Shown here: positions 1 through 7,188 of the stretch, piece by piece | How the letters are laid out: each line of letters begins with the position of its first letter | Position numbering within the stretch: the stretch's first letter is position 1 | Assembly: GCA_900315795.1 (NCBI GenBank) | Contig: ONAM01000009.1 | Span: 1 to 37,130, forward strand | Reading direction: 5' to 3' | Source of the DNA: Candidatus Avelusimicrobium caledoniensis | GTDB lineage: Bacteria > Elusimicrobiota > Elusimicrobia > Elusimicrobiales > Elusimicrobiaceae | DNA length: 37,130 nucleotides | The notes under the pieces: model-generated | Seen by the model: the letters and a program-made list of their open reading frames with translations, nothing else | Databases searched by the model: none | What the model was told of the DNA's origin: nothing | Translations under genes and position numbers: made by a program

Positions 1-5
1 TTTAT

Positions 6-108
6 GTTGGGTTAACACCCAACCTATAAGAGCTGCAACGAAAGAGAATTATAGGTCAGGTGTAAGCCTGACAACAAAATCGTCAAACCCCGTCAGGCAT
101 AGCCTGAC
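6..108. repeat. Cluster of short palindromes
   Basis: Four inverted repeats are packed into the first 110 bases. GTTGGGT/ACCCAAC pairs at 6-12 and 17-23, CCTATAA/TTATAGG at 23-29 and 49-55, GTCAGG/CCTGAC at 55-60 and 67-72, and GTCAGGC/GCCTGAC at 92-98 and 102-108. The last two units share the GTCAGG...CCTGAC core, so they look like copies of a short REP-like palindrome. I see no credible gene here. Function is unknown; this is a description of symmetry only. Confidence 0.6.
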
Positions 109-152
109 CTACATAGATACCCCTCACTTTATGTTGCGCCGACAATAAGCGA

Positions 153-186
153 CAAAAAACCCCGCTCGTGCGAGCGGGGTTTTTCT
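153..186. terminator. Bidirectional intrinsic terminator
   Basis: A perfect 9-bp GC stem (CCCCGCTCG at 160-168 with CGAGCGGGG at 171-179) has a 2-nt loop and is flanked by an A run on one side and a T run on the other. It lies 15 bases past the stop codon of the minus-strand outer-membrane protein gene and can terminate it. It would also stop plus-strand transcription entering from the left. Confidence 0.9.
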
Positions 187-200
187 AAACAGTTTTTAGC

Positions 201-845
201 TTAGAAGTAGAAACGGCCGGTTAATGCCGCACTGAAACCAGAGCGATCGGATAAAGTGTCGTCCCCTTTTTTTGCCTTAGCGGAAATATTATATTTCAGG
301 TCTAACCCTAAAGCAAACAATTGGCTGAAACGATATTCCGCTCCTGCAGTGATATGCGGAAACACTTTTGTTTTGGAATCAGTTTCTTTTCCGAAACCAT
401 CGATTTTAGTCTCTAATTCCGTTTTGAGCAATGTTAAACCAGCTCCAGCAAACCAACTCCATTTCTCAATACCGTTATCTTTTTTGTAATATACCGTCAC
501 AGGAAATGCATATGTGTTTTCTGTGCCTTTTACATTTGGAATGATGGGAGAATTTTTCAGTTCAACTTCGTTTTCCCCATAGAAATCAACTCCTAATTTA
601 ACGCCAACTTTGTTCGTTTCATCAGCTAAATCAAACTCATACAATCCTTCTAGTCCAAATATACCATAACCTTTGTCTAATTCTTTGCTGGAATAACCAT
701 AATCAAAGGCCTCATCGTATCCTTCCTTTAAATCCTTCGGGTCGTTTTGACCGGCACCTAAGCGCAAGCCAAAGCCCCAGTTATCCGCAAACGCGGCCGG
801 AGCAAAGCACAACAAACCGACAACAGCAATTACTAGTTTTTTCAT
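201..845 (-). CDS. Outer-membrane beta-barrel protein (porin family)
   Basis: A 214-residue secreted protein, probably an outer-membrane beta-barrel. It begins with a signal peptide (basic MKK, hydrophobic core, cleavage near AFA-DN around residue 20) and then alternates polar and aromatic residues in beta-strand style, with a Gly-rich GLRLGAG segment. It ends in Phe (GRFYF), the usual BAM recognition signature. I chose the ATG at 845 over the in-frame ATG at 851 because AAGGAG at 852-857 directly abuts the upstream ATG but lies 6 nt from the one at 845. The gene follows the TPR gene on the same strand by about 57 bases and ends at a strong terminator. A TATATT -10-like sequence in the spacer may give it its own promoter. 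The substrate, if any, is unknown. Confidence 0.75.
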   Translation of the reverse strand: MKKLVIAVVGLLCFAPAAFADNWGFGLRLGAGQNDPKDLKEGYDEAFDYGYSSKELDKGYGIFGLEGLYEFDLADETNKVGVKLGVDFYGENEVELKNSPIIPNVKGTENTYAFPVTVYYKKDNGIEKWSWFAGAGLTLLKTELETKIDGFGKETDSKTKVFPHITAGAEYRFSQLFALGLDLKYNISAKAKKGDDTLSDRSGFSAALTGRFYF

Positions 846-902
846 TGACATCTCCTTTTGTTAATATAGGCGGCGGGGTTTTGCTTGCCACCTTTGTTAC
901 TT

Positions 903-2099
903 TCAAATTTTCGGTGGGAGCGGCCCGACATCCCCGTTTTCCGCTACCCGGTAGGGCGTTTTGATAAGCGATTTGGCTAAATCGTCAAAGCCCCATTTAT
1001 CCTTAAAGGATAATACATATTTATACTGTTGTAAAGCTTTTTCGCGCTCGCCGAGCACATCATACACTTGCCCTAGACGCAGTTCGTTCCACACGCCCCA
1101 ACGGCTGGGCTCCTGTCCGCTGACGGCCTTGTGACCTTGTTCAAACAGTTCGCGCGCCTTTTCAAAATTCCCTTGCGCCATTTGCACCGTGCCCAACGCA
1201 GTATACGCGCGGGAAATATAAATGTCTTTGTAAAATTTGCTTTGACCGATTTGGTCTAAAAAGAATTGGGCCTGCGAGGTTACTTCGTCATAATTTTTTG
1301 TTTCGTACAAACAAATAACTTCCACATAATGCATAAGCGGATTGGTAGGATATTTGGCACGCAACTGGCGGATAAACTCCAGCGACTTTTGCGGGTTATA
1401 GTATTTACTGCCGCGCGTGTTCTGCACTTCAATTAAAATAAGTTTCGCGCTGTCAGACGTGAATTTTGCTTTTTGCCGCGCCATGTTAAGCTGTTTAACG
1501 CCTTCGTCCGGGTCGCCTTTGATAGCTACTATTTTAGCCAAAATTTTAATAACGTTAGGCAGCGTGCCCGTGAAATACTGGTAGATACCCAACCCGAAAA
1601 AAGCGTCGTAATACGACGGATCTAATTTGAGCGAACGCTCCAAATTACTAATAGCGCGCCGACCGGAAAAATACGCCGTTACCCAGTTGCGGTTTCGCAT
1701 GGAAAACAATGCTCTTAACCCGTACAACGCACCAATGCCCATATATGCGTTGGGATCTTGCGGGTTATTTTTCATCCACCGTTTAATGCCCGCAATAGAA
1801 TCATCTAAAATTTTTTCAAACACTACGCGTTGCTTGTCGTCGCTTGTTTCAAATTCATACTCGTAGCGGCTCCACGCAATCATCGCATTGCCGAAGTGCG
1901 CAAACGGGTGATCTGGGTATTTGGCAAAAACTTCTTGGATATGTTGCTGGGCGGTGGGATAGTCCAAACTATACACGCCGTTAATGCCTTGCGTGGCATG
2001 TTCCATCACGTCCGGCGGCAGTTTAATTTCCGCGCGTAGCGGCAAACAACTGCTTGCAAGCAGGCACACCGCCAAAAAGATCCGGCACAATACGCGCAT
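903..2099 (-). CDS. Secreted tetratricopeptide-repeat protein
   Basis: A 398-residue protein with an N-terminal signal sequence (about residues 1-23, ending LRA-E). The body is helical repeats spaced like TPRs, for example the repeats around NPQDPNAYMGIGALYG, LDPSYYDAFFGLGIYQYF, SRAYTALGTVQMAQGNFEKARELFEQG and LRLGQVYDVLGEREKALQQYKYVL. TPR proteins are protein-protein scaffolds; no catalytic motif is visible. The cysteine after LASS does not sit in a clear lipobox, so I read it as periplasmic rather than lipidated. Its ATG overlaps the serS stop by one base (TAATG), which implies translational coupling to serS. The function is unknown. Confidence 0.75.
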   Translation of the reverse strand: MRVLCRIFLAVCLLASSCLPLRAEIKLPPDVMEHATQGINGVYSLDYPTAQQHIQEVFAKYPDHPFAHFGNAMIAWSRYEYEFETSDDKQRVVFEKILDDSIAGIKRWMKNNPQDPNAYMGIGALYGLRALFSMRNRNWVTAYFSGRRAISNLERSLKLDPSYYDAFFGLGIYQYFTGTLPNVIKILAKIVAIKGDPDEGVKQLNMARQKAKFTSDSAKLILIEVQNTRGSKYYNPQKSLEFIRQLRAKYPTNPLMHYVEVICLYETKNYDEVTSQAQFFLDQIGQSKFYKDIYISRAYTALGTVQMAQGNFEKARELFEQGHKAVSGQEPSRWGVWNELRLGQVYDVLGEREKALQQYKYVLSFKDKWGFDDLAKSLIKTPYRVAENGDVGPLPPKI

Positions 2100-3388
2100 T
2101 ATTTTTTGGCCTCAATTTTATCTTTGCCAAAATACGGACGCAGTGCTTTAGGAATAATGACCGAGCCGTCTGCTTGTTGGAAGTTTTCCAAGATAGCGGC
2201 AAACGTACGGCCCACGGCCAAACCGCTGCCGTTTAAGGTGTGCACATACGCTTGTTTACCTTGCGCGTTTTTGTAGCGCAGTCCCATGCGGCGGGCTTGG
2301 AAATCTAAACAGTTAGAGCAGGAAGAAATCTCGCGGAATTTATTTTCGCTGGGCATCCAAACTTCAATATCATACGTTTTAGCCGATGAGAAACCAATAT
2401 CCCCACTGCATAATTCTACCACGTGGTACGGAATTTCAAGCGCTTTTAATACGTCTTGCGCATCGGACACCATTTGCTCCAACATTTCATATGAATTTTC
2501 CGGTTTGGAGAGCATTACCAGTTCCACTTTATCAAACTGGTGGTTGCGAATTAAACCGCGCGTATCTTTGCCGTACGTGCCCGATTCTTTGCGAAAGCAC
2601 GGCGAATAAGCCGTTAGTTTGATCGGCAATTCTTCTTCCGACACGACGCGGATACGGTTTAAGTTGGTCAGCGGAATTTCCGCCGTGGAAATTAAAAATT
2701 GTTTCGGCTCGCCGGTCAGCTCATACATATCTTCGCGGAATTTAGGCAGTTGCCCCGTGCCGATTAAAATATCTTCGTTTACAATCACCGGCGGCAAAAT
2801 TTCCGTGTATCCTTTTTTGGCGTGCATATCTAGCATAAACGAAATAATTGCGCGCTCCAATCTTGCCCCTTCGCCTTTAAACAAAGCAAAGCGGCTGCCG
2901 GACAAAGCAGCGGCGGCTTCAAAATCTAAAATGCCTAATTTTTCACCGACGGATTGGTGGTCCAACGGCTTAAAATCAAAGGTAGGCAACGGCAACGAAC
3001 ACGGGATATATTCCGGGTTGTCCGCGTCCGAAACGCCGACGGGAATTTTTTCGTTAGGCATATTGGGGATAGACAACAGTAAATCGGTTACTTCTTTTTT
3101 AAGCGGCTCCAGTTCGCTTTCTTTAGCGGTCATTTCTTCTTTAATTTTTCCTACCTCTGCCATGGCGGCTTTGGCCGCCTCGTCGCCTTGTTCTTTTTTG
3201 ATTTTTCCGATAGATTTAGACATTTCATTACGTTTAGCACGCAATTCTTCTACTTTAGCCAGCACCGTTTTATAGGCGGTATATTTAGCAAGCACCTCCT
3301 CAATTTGGCCGGCAAGTTCCGGCTTGCGTAGCGACAAGCGCTTTTTAAATTCTTCGGGATTTTCAACAATTTGTTTAATATCTAGCAT
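2099..3388 (-). CDS. serS: Seryl-tRNA synthetase
   Basis: Class II aminoacyl-tRNA synthetase (429 residues, normal for the bacterial enzyme) that charges tRNA-Ser in the cytoplasm. Residues 1-110 form the long antiparallel coiled-coil arm that grips the tRNA variable arm (charged heptads such as VEELRAKRNEM). The catalytic core has the serine-binding TAE at 235-237, motif 2 FRKESG at 265-270 and motif 3 with NGSGLAVGR at 386-394. The start is supported by GAGG a few bases upstream. It lies 10 nt downstream of the small membrane protein gene and overlaps the TPR gene, so it is the centre of a four-gene minus-strand unit. Nothing unusual is visible in the enzyme itself. Confidence 0.97.
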   Translation of the reverse strand: MLDIKQIVENPEEFKKRLSLRKPELAGQIEEVLAKYTAYKTVLAKVEELRAKRNEMSKSIGKIKKEQGDEAAKAAMAEVGKIKEEMTAKESELEPLKKEVTDLLLSIPNMPNEKIPVGVSDADNPEYIPCSLPLPTFDFKPLDHQSVGEKLGILDFEAAAALSGSRFALFKGEGARLERAIISFMLDMHAKKGYTEILPPVIVNEDILIGTGQLPKFREDMYELTGEPKQFLISTAEIPLTNLNRIRVVSEEELPIKLTAYSPCFRKESGTYGKDTRGLIRNHQFDKVELVMLSKPENSYEMLEQMVSDAQDVLKALEIPYHVVELCSGDIGFSSAKTYDIEVWMPSENKFREISSCSNCLDFQARRMGLRYKNAQGKQAYVHTLNGSGLAVGRTFAAILENFQQADGSVIIPKALRPYFGKDKIEAKK

Positions 3389-3398
3389 AACTTCCTCT

Positions 3399-3650
3399 TT
3401 AATTGGTTTCTATATTGACTAAATACGGCTCCGGAAACAAGGAGCGATACGGTTTGAAAGTTACCGCCGCATATTCCATTCCGTACGACATTAACAGACG
3501 CATACTTATCGGCGCGACGGAACTTTGACCGACGACTAACACGCCTACCGTCAAAGCAACAACGACAACGGCCATTTTAAGTAACGTAAAAAACAGTTCG
3601 GATACAAACATAAACGCTTGTTTGGCTAACGGATGCGTATTACGTGTCAT
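3399..3650 (-). CDS. Small membrane protein of unknown function
   Basis: An 83-residue protein with one strong hydrophobic segment at about residues 17-42 (FFTLLKMAVVVVALTVGVLV) and a short hydrophilic tail. I do not recognise a family. Its ATG overlaps the stop of the upstream lipoprotein gene in an ATGA arrangement (3647-3650), and AAGGA lies about 8 nt upstream. These features support a real, coupled gene rather than a chance frame. The orientation Nin/Cout is suggested by the basic N-terminus. It may act with the CsgG-like lipoprotein, but that is inference from position only. Confidence 0.6.
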   Translation of the reverse strand: MTRNTHPLAKQAFMFVSELFFTLLKMAVVVVALTVGVLVVGQSSVAPISMRLLMSYGMEYAAVTFKPYRSLFPEPYLVNIETN

Positions 3651-4327
3651 TTGGCTTTTCCTTGTTTGGCTACTTCTTTACGAAAACTTTTTACCAGTTT
3701 GCGCGCGATGTTTTCCGCGGCATCTAACGTGCGTGCGGAAGAATCTTGCGCCGAGCCGATCCATACGATTTCGGCCGTTTCCACATCTACCATTTTGGCA
3801 ATCAACCCGACTTGTCCGTCAATGGTATATTCCGTGGGACGAACTTCGGACGAGCGGGAAATTTCCGTTCCCACATTACGCAAATATCCGGCATACGTTC
3901 CGTCCGGGCGGCGCATGACGTCTTGGGTATATACGGGGCGCGTTTCGGTACGGCGGGTAGCCGTAAGGGCCAGCTCCGTACGGGCCGGCGTGTATGAACT
4001 TACCTCGCCCACCAACAATACATCTACTCCTAAAATTCGGCCGATTTCGCGCGTTGTTTCCGGCGATAAATAACCCGATACCGCAATATGGTGCTCGGCC
4101 AAAACGCTTTCCAACTGGGCACGTTCTACTACTTTAAATCCGCTTTCCAGTAAATATTTGGCAAATAAATTTTCTACCCCTTGCACAGATTGCCACGGAC
4201 TGTTAAACGCCATCACGCCAATGCGTTGTACCCGGTTAAAATCGTACGTCGGGCTAATAACCGTTTTAGGCAAACAACCCATCAGCCATAAACAAACAGC
4301 TCCCAGAAAAAACGTTATTTTCTTCAT
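3647..4327 (-). CDS. CsgG/LpoB-like lipoprotein
   Basis: A 226-residue lipoprotein. A type II signal peptide ends in the lipobox LMGC with the lipidated Cys at residue 18. The mature part carries hallmarks of the CsgG/LpoB-like fold: RIGVMAFNSPW (first strand), a FAKYLLESGFKVVERAQLESVL helix-strand unit, then GRILGVDVLLVGEVSSY and AKMVDVETAEIVWIG near the C-terminus. Relatives include curli-secretion CsgG and penicillin-binding-protein activators, all envelope proteins. Which role applies here is not clear, and no curli subunit genes are nearby. No Shine-Dalgarno sequence precedes the ATG; instead TATAAT lies exactly 6 nt upstream (4334-4339), predicting a leaderless transcript. It heads the serS-containing operon. 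Confidence 0.7.
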   Translation of the reverse strand: MKKITFFLGAVCLWLMGCLPKTVISPTYDFNRVQRIGVMAFNSPWQSVQGVENLFAKYLLESGFKVVERAQLESVLAEHHIAVSGYLSPETTREIGRILGVDVLLVGEVSSYTPARTELALTATRRTETRPVYTQDVMRRPDGTYAGYLRNVGTEISRSSEVRPTEYTIDGQVGLIAKMVDVETAEIVWIGSAQDSSARTLDAAENIARKLVKSFRKEVAKQGKAK

Positions 4328-4333
4328 ACGCTT

Positions 4334-4339
4334 ATTATA
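4334..4339 (-). promoter_or_regulatory. -10 element of a predicted leaderless promoter
   Basis: TATAAT on the minus strand is followed by six bases (AAGCGT) and then the ATG at 4327. Because a -10 hexamer spans -12 to -7, transcription would begin at the A of the start codon. No good -35 is visible (TTTGCG or TTGCGG at short spacing). It lies back to back with the -10 at 4368-4373. Confidence 0.6.
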
Positions 4340-4367
4340 TAATTTTTAAACGTACCGCAAATAAAAG

Positions 4368-4373
4368 TATAAT
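4368..4373 (+). promoter_or_regulatory. -10 element of a predicted leaderless promoter
   Basis: TATAAT is followed by AGAAAT and then the ATG at 4380, so the expected transcription start is the A of the start codon. There is no Shine-Dalgarno sequence. A weak -35 (TTTAAA, 4345-4350) lies 17 bases upstream. It is divergent from, and physically overlaps the upstream region of, the promoter at 4334-4339. Confidence 0.6.
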
Positions 4374-4379
4374 AGAAAT

Positions 4380-4976
4380 ATGACAACGCTTTCTTCTCTT
4401 TTTATCCAAAAAGCCAACGAAATAAAAGTCTTGCTCACCGATGTGGATGGTGTAATGACCGATAGTACGCTAAGCTTTTTTACCGACAACTCCGGCCAAA
4501 CCCACGAGATTAAACATTTTGAATCGTTAGACGGTATGGGGCTGATGTATTTGGCCTATTGCGGCATTAAAACGGGTATTATCTCGCGCGGTACGAGTCC
4601 GACGTTGGAGTACTGGGCCAAAATTTTAGGGATGGATTTTTTGTTTTACAATGCATCCGTCAAAACGCGTGCCTTAGATTATGTGCAAGAAAAATTAAAT
4701 GTGCCCGCCACGCAAATTGCGTTTATCGGCGACGATTTAATTGACCTGGGCGTTATTGAGCGCGTAGGGCTCCCCTTGGCAGTAGATAACAGCGTACCCG
4801 AAATAAAAGAAAAAGCCCTGTATGTTTCCCCCCTGCACGGCGGACACGGGGCTGTGCGCGATATTGCACAACAAATTTTAAAAGTGCGCGGCCAATGGGA
4901 ACAAATCGTGGAAGAAAACCGAAAGGGCATTTTCCAAAGCCCGGTAAAAGAACTTTGTATTGTCAAAAAACCATAA
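4380..4976 (+). CDS. kdsC: KdsC-type HAD phosphatase (Kdo-8-phosphate phosphatase)
   Basis: A 198-residue HAD-superfamily phosphatase of the C0 (capless) type. KdsC removes phosphate from 3-deoxy-D-manno-octulosonate 8-phosphate to give Kdo, a lipopolysaccharide inner-core sugar, in the cytoplasm. The nucleophile motif is DVDGVMTD (Asp21 and Asp23), a conserved Lys is at 95, and the Mg-binding motif GDDLIDL starts at 117. The HGGHGAVRDIAQQIL tail is a characteristic KdsC ending. The family segment usually reading FNVRDG is FESLDG here, so a related sugar-phosphate specificity is possible. The start has no Shine-Dalgarno sequence and appears leaderless. A beta-barrel gene follows 35 bases downstream. 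Confidence 0.8.
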   Translation: MTTLSSLFIQKANEIKVLLTDVDGVMTDSTLSFFTDNSGQTHEIKHFESLDGMGLMYLAYCGIKTGIISRGTSPTLEYWAKILGMDFLFYNASVKTRALDYVQEKLNVPATQIAFIGDDLIDLGVIERVGLPLAVDNSVPEIKEKALYVSPLHGGHGAVRDIAQQILKVRGQWEQIVEENRKGIFQSPVKELCIVKKP

Positions 4977-5011
4977 AAATTTTAAAATGTAAGCAAGGAG
5001 AAAAATTCGCT

Positions 5012-5632
5012 ATGAAAAAATTATTACTGTTGTGTGCGTTGTTTGTTGCCATACCTGCTTTAGCCCAAGATTATTACGGCTTGCAAGAATATGGCTTGCG
5101 CAAAAACACCACCCGTGTGGAATGGTACGGCGGCGTGGTTTTGCCCGAAGATAATTGGAACAAAAACGGGTACGATTTGGGTACTACCGGCTGGACAGCC
5201 GGGTTAGGTTTTACCCGCAACTTGTTGCCGTATTTCGGCTTAGGGTTAGACGGGAACTATACCCAACTGGGTGACGGCGAAAAAGATACCGCCGGCAATC
5301 GCTATCGCACCGGTGTTGCCACGGGTTTAGTTACCGGACGCGTCAGCTTTTTCCCCTCGCAAGCGACCCGCTTGTATGTACCTTTCGGTGCCGGTTTAGG
5401 TTACACCTATGTACGCCGGAAATTAGCCGGCGGCGGACATGAATCTTACGACGGGACCGACTTGGCCGGAATGGTAGGGGCCGGATTAGAGTTTGACTTG
5501 GACGACAGCTTGATTTTCGGCGTGGAAGCCCGTTATTACTACATTAAAGCGGACGACGATGTCAAAACAGCTTTCGGCCGCGGGCATTATCATCATTACA
5601 ACGTAATGCTCAAACTCGGTTGCCGTTTCTAA
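5012..5632 (+). CDS. Outer-membrane beta-barrel protein
   Basis: A 206-residue protein with a clear signal peptide (MKKLLLLCALFVAIPALA, cleavage before QDYYG) and amphipathic beta-strand repeats rich in Gly, Tyr and Arg. These include GWTAGLGFTRNLLPYFGLGLDGNYTQLG and VPFGAGLGYTYV. It ends in Phe (KLGCRF). This fits a small 8-stranded outer-membrane barrel; no ligand or pore activity can be assigned. I reject the longer reading frame from 4895 because it would overlap kdsC and lacks a ribosome site. The ATG at 5012 follows AAGGAG at 4995-5000, an 11-nt spacing that is somewhat long. It ends in a strong terminator. Confidence 0.75.
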   Translation: MKKLLLLCALFVAIPALAQDYYGLQEYGLRKNTTRVEWYGGVVLPEDNWNKNGYDLGTTGWTAGLGFTRNLLPYFGLGLDGNYTQLGDGEKDTAGNRYRTGVATGLVTGRVSFFPSQATRLYVPFGAGLGYTYVRRKLAGGGHESYDGTDLAGMVGAGLEFDLDDSLIFGVEARYYYIKADDDVKTAFGRGHYHHYNVMLKLGCRF

Positions 5633-5649
5633 AAAACGCTTTTTTGCGT

Positions 5650-5680
5650 ATCCGCCGCTTTCACGCGGCGGATTTTTTTT
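5650..5680 (+). terminator. Intrinsic terminator after the beta-barrel gene
   Basis: A perfect 9-bp stem (ATCCGCCGC at 5650-5658, GCGGCGGAT at 5665-5673) has a 6-nt loop and eight T residues at 5673-5680. It lies 17 bases past the stop codon and only 13 bases before the next ATG, so the following gene must start transcription in or right after it. Confidence 0.9.
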
Positions 5681-5693
5681 GTAGGATAATGAT

Positions 5694-6323
5694 ATGGAAG
5701 AAATGATTATTAAAATTTTTTTAGCACTTGTTTTAGGCGGTGCATTAGGTATGGAACGTCAATACCACGATAAGCCCGCCGGCTACGCGACCAACTGCTT
5801 AATCTGTTTGGGCGCCATGCTCTTTACAATTTTGTCCGAGCAAATGGGACGCTATGGCGGAGACCCGGGCCGTATCGCCGCGCAAGTGGTAACAGGGTTG
5901 GGGTTTATCGGCGCGGGATCTATCTTGCGCGACGGAAATAAAATTTCCGGCTTGACCACCGCTGCTAGCGTATGGGTAGTAGCGGCAATTGGTATGGCGA
6001 TCGGATACGGCCAGTATATCTGGGCCACCGCTACGGCGTGTGCGATTTTGATTTTGCAACTCGGTATGCGCCAAACCATTCATTTGGTAGAATTTTTAAA
6101 ACACTACGATACCATTTTTCTCGTCTGTGAACCAAGTTGGGACGCAGTGGAAAAAATCGTCGCGGCCATTGAAAAGCAAAACGTGAAAGTGTTAAAACAG
6201 GAAGTTACCAAACAAGACAATTTGTTTCACGTTAATTTGGTAGCCACTTTTACAGGCGAAGAATTTTGTAAGATTACTAAAGAATTACTGACTATGCCCC
6301 AAGTGCATAGTTTGTATAAATAA
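5694..6323 (+). CDS. MgtC/SapB-family membrane protein
   Basis: A 209-residue inner-membrane protein of the MgtC family. The N-terminal half has about four to five membrane helices with the family signatures LGGALGMERQ, AAQVVTGLGFIGAGSILRDG and GLTTAASVWVVAAIGMAIG. The C-terminal 75 residues form a soluble domain resembling the ACT-like tail of longer MgtC proteins. MgtC proteins modulate membrane energetics and, in pathogens, ATP synthase activity; most homologues have no proven role. The ATG at 5694 has AGGA 7 nt upstream. The same bases also read TAGGAT-N6-ATG, so either a leadered or leaderless start is possible. A CCCCC/GGGGG hairpin follows the stop. Confidence 0.85.
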   Translation: MEEMIIKIFLALVLGGALGMERQYHDKPAGYATNCLICLGAMLFTILSEQMGRYGGDPGRIAAQVVTGLGFIGAGSILRDGNKISGLTTAASVWVVAAIGMAIGYGQYIWATATACAILILQLGMRQTIHLVEFLKHYDTIFLVCEPSWDAVEKIVAAIEKQNVKVLKQEVTKQDNLFHVNLVATFTGEEFCKITKELLTMPQVHSLYK

Positions 6324-6336
6324 TTGAGGTGTATTT

Positions 6337-6352
6337 CCCCCGCGCAAGGGGG
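6337..6352. repeat. C5/G5 hairpin after the MgtC gene
   Basis: CCCCC (6337-6341) and GGGGG (6348-6352) flank GCGCAA and are followed by CCAAATTA. A closely similar unit occurs at 33340-33354 (CCCCC-GGCAA-GGGGG-TCTAATTA), so this is a small dispersed repeat. It could act as a weak terminator, but there is no proper T run. Confidence 0.5.
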
Positions 6353-6382
6353 CCAAATTAAAATTTGAATCTGTTTTTGGAG

Positions 6383-6611
6383 TTACAGAAAAAGTCTGTA
6401 ATTTGTTTTTGGGAAACCAAAAACTCATACGAGTCCAAAGGCGGTCGTTAGAGGCTCTATACGGGTAAGCTGATCCCTTATTTGTGTAGAGCCGAGCGTT
6501 TGCCGGGCAACCGGCAAACCACGGCTGTTATAATTTTGGGTTAACTCGTATGGACTCAAAGGTAGCGGCCGTTTCTGTTGCTATTCTCCAAAAACAGCAA
6601 AAGGAGAATAG
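6383..6611 (+). promoter_or_regulatory. Structured region with RBS-sequestering helix before pilin A
   Basis: This 291-nt spacer holds no gene but six clean helices. TTACAGA/TCTGTAA is at 6383-6389 and 6395-6401. GTTTTTGG-GAAA-CCAAAAAC is at 6405-6424, with a GNRA loop. The long-range helix CATACGAGT/ACTCGTATG (6426-6434 with 6544-6552) is extended by CCAAA/TTTGG (6435-6439 with 6535-6539). It encloses a 10-bp stem (6453-6462 with 6484-6493) and TTTGCCGG-GCAA-CCGGCAAA (6499-6518, GNRA loop). Last, CTATTCTCC at 6581-6589 pairs perfectly with GGAGAATAG at 6603-6611, burying the pilin A ribosome site. I match it to no known riboswitch. A competing explanation is an extended -10 promoter TGTTATAAT at 6526-6534, which would give a shorter leader keeping only the last helix. 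Confidence 0.55.
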
Positions 6612-6614
6612 TGT

Positions 6615-7184
6615 ATGAAAGAAAATATAAAAGTAGTTGTAGGTATCAAGTGCGGGATAACAACATTTTTTAAAGGAGTAGGCCCCGTATTACGGCCTTA
6701 CGGGGCTCCGCTTCGCTCCGGCTTTACCCTCATCGAATTGTTGGTCGTCGTTCTAATCATCGGCATATTGGCCGCGGTAGCGTTGCCAAAGTACCAAGTG
6801 GCCGTGGCCAAAAGCCGGCTAGCCGCCATTAAACCCCTTTTATTTGCTATTAAGCAAGCGCATGAAAGATATTATTTAGCCAATGGGGAATATTTGGAAA
6901 ACAATTCTTTAGAAGCTTATCAGGCCTTGGATATAGAACATGCATGTACTACACCCAACGACACAGACATCTTAGTTTGTGACAAGTACTTTAATATAGA
7001 TATAAAAAGCGGACATGTATTAAGAGCCGATTATTGCCCCGGATACCAAAATGACTATACTGCATGCAGACAAAACGAAGATTTCAAATATACTATTGGA
7101 TATGACCAAGGAACTACCCCCGGAAAAATAACTTGTACCGGAATTACTGACTTCGGACAACGCGTGTGTAAAGCAGCACAATAA
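6615..7184 (+). CDS. Type IV pilin-like protein A, long leader
   Basis: A 189-residue prepilin/pseudopilin. The class III signal is [30 protein letters not shown], with Gly36 at -1, Phe37 at +1 and Glu at +5, followed by the hydrophobic alpha-1N helix. The globular C-terminal part has several Cys residues that could form disulphides. It would be an envelope fibre or type II-like secretion pseudopilus subunit, processed by a prepilin peptidase. The 36-residue leader is far longer than those of the other three copies (6 residues). Its DNA contains a GC hairpin (6683-6689 with 6699-6705), suggesting an inserted repeat. AAGGAG at 6601-6606 lies 8 nt from the ATG but is buried in a helix. It is an orphan gene with no assembly genes nearby. 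Confidence 0.85.
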   Translation: MKENIKVVVGIKCGITTFFKGVGPVLRPYGAPLRSGFTLIELLVVVLIIGILAAVALPKYQVAVAKSRLAAIKPLLFAIKQAHERYYLANGEYLENNSLEAYQALDIEHACTTPNDTDILVCDKYFNIDIKSGHVLRADYCPGYQNDYTACRQNEDFKYTIGYDQGTTPGKITCTGITDFGQRVCKAAQ

Positions 7185-7188
7185 CAAG

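Noticed and set aside
2420..2425. CACGTG inside serS as a fifth parS site
   Set aside because: Flanks are CTAC/GTAC rather than TTTT/AAAA, so the extended palindrome required for ParB is missing.
2619..3275. 218-residue frame antisense to serS
   Set aside because: Low-complexity Ser-rich translation opposite a clear SerRS; a shadow frame.
4895..5011. N-terminal extension of the beta-barrel gene
   Set aside because: It would overlap kdsC and place a basic, non-hydrophobic stretch before a perfect signal peptide. ATG at 5012 has the ribosome site.
6324..6614. Known riboswitch or RNase P/tmRNA/6S assignment for the structured spacer
   Set aside because: The conserved cores I know for c-di-GMP, TPP, cobalamin, SAM, lysine, RNase P and tmRNA are not present. 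It is left unassigned.
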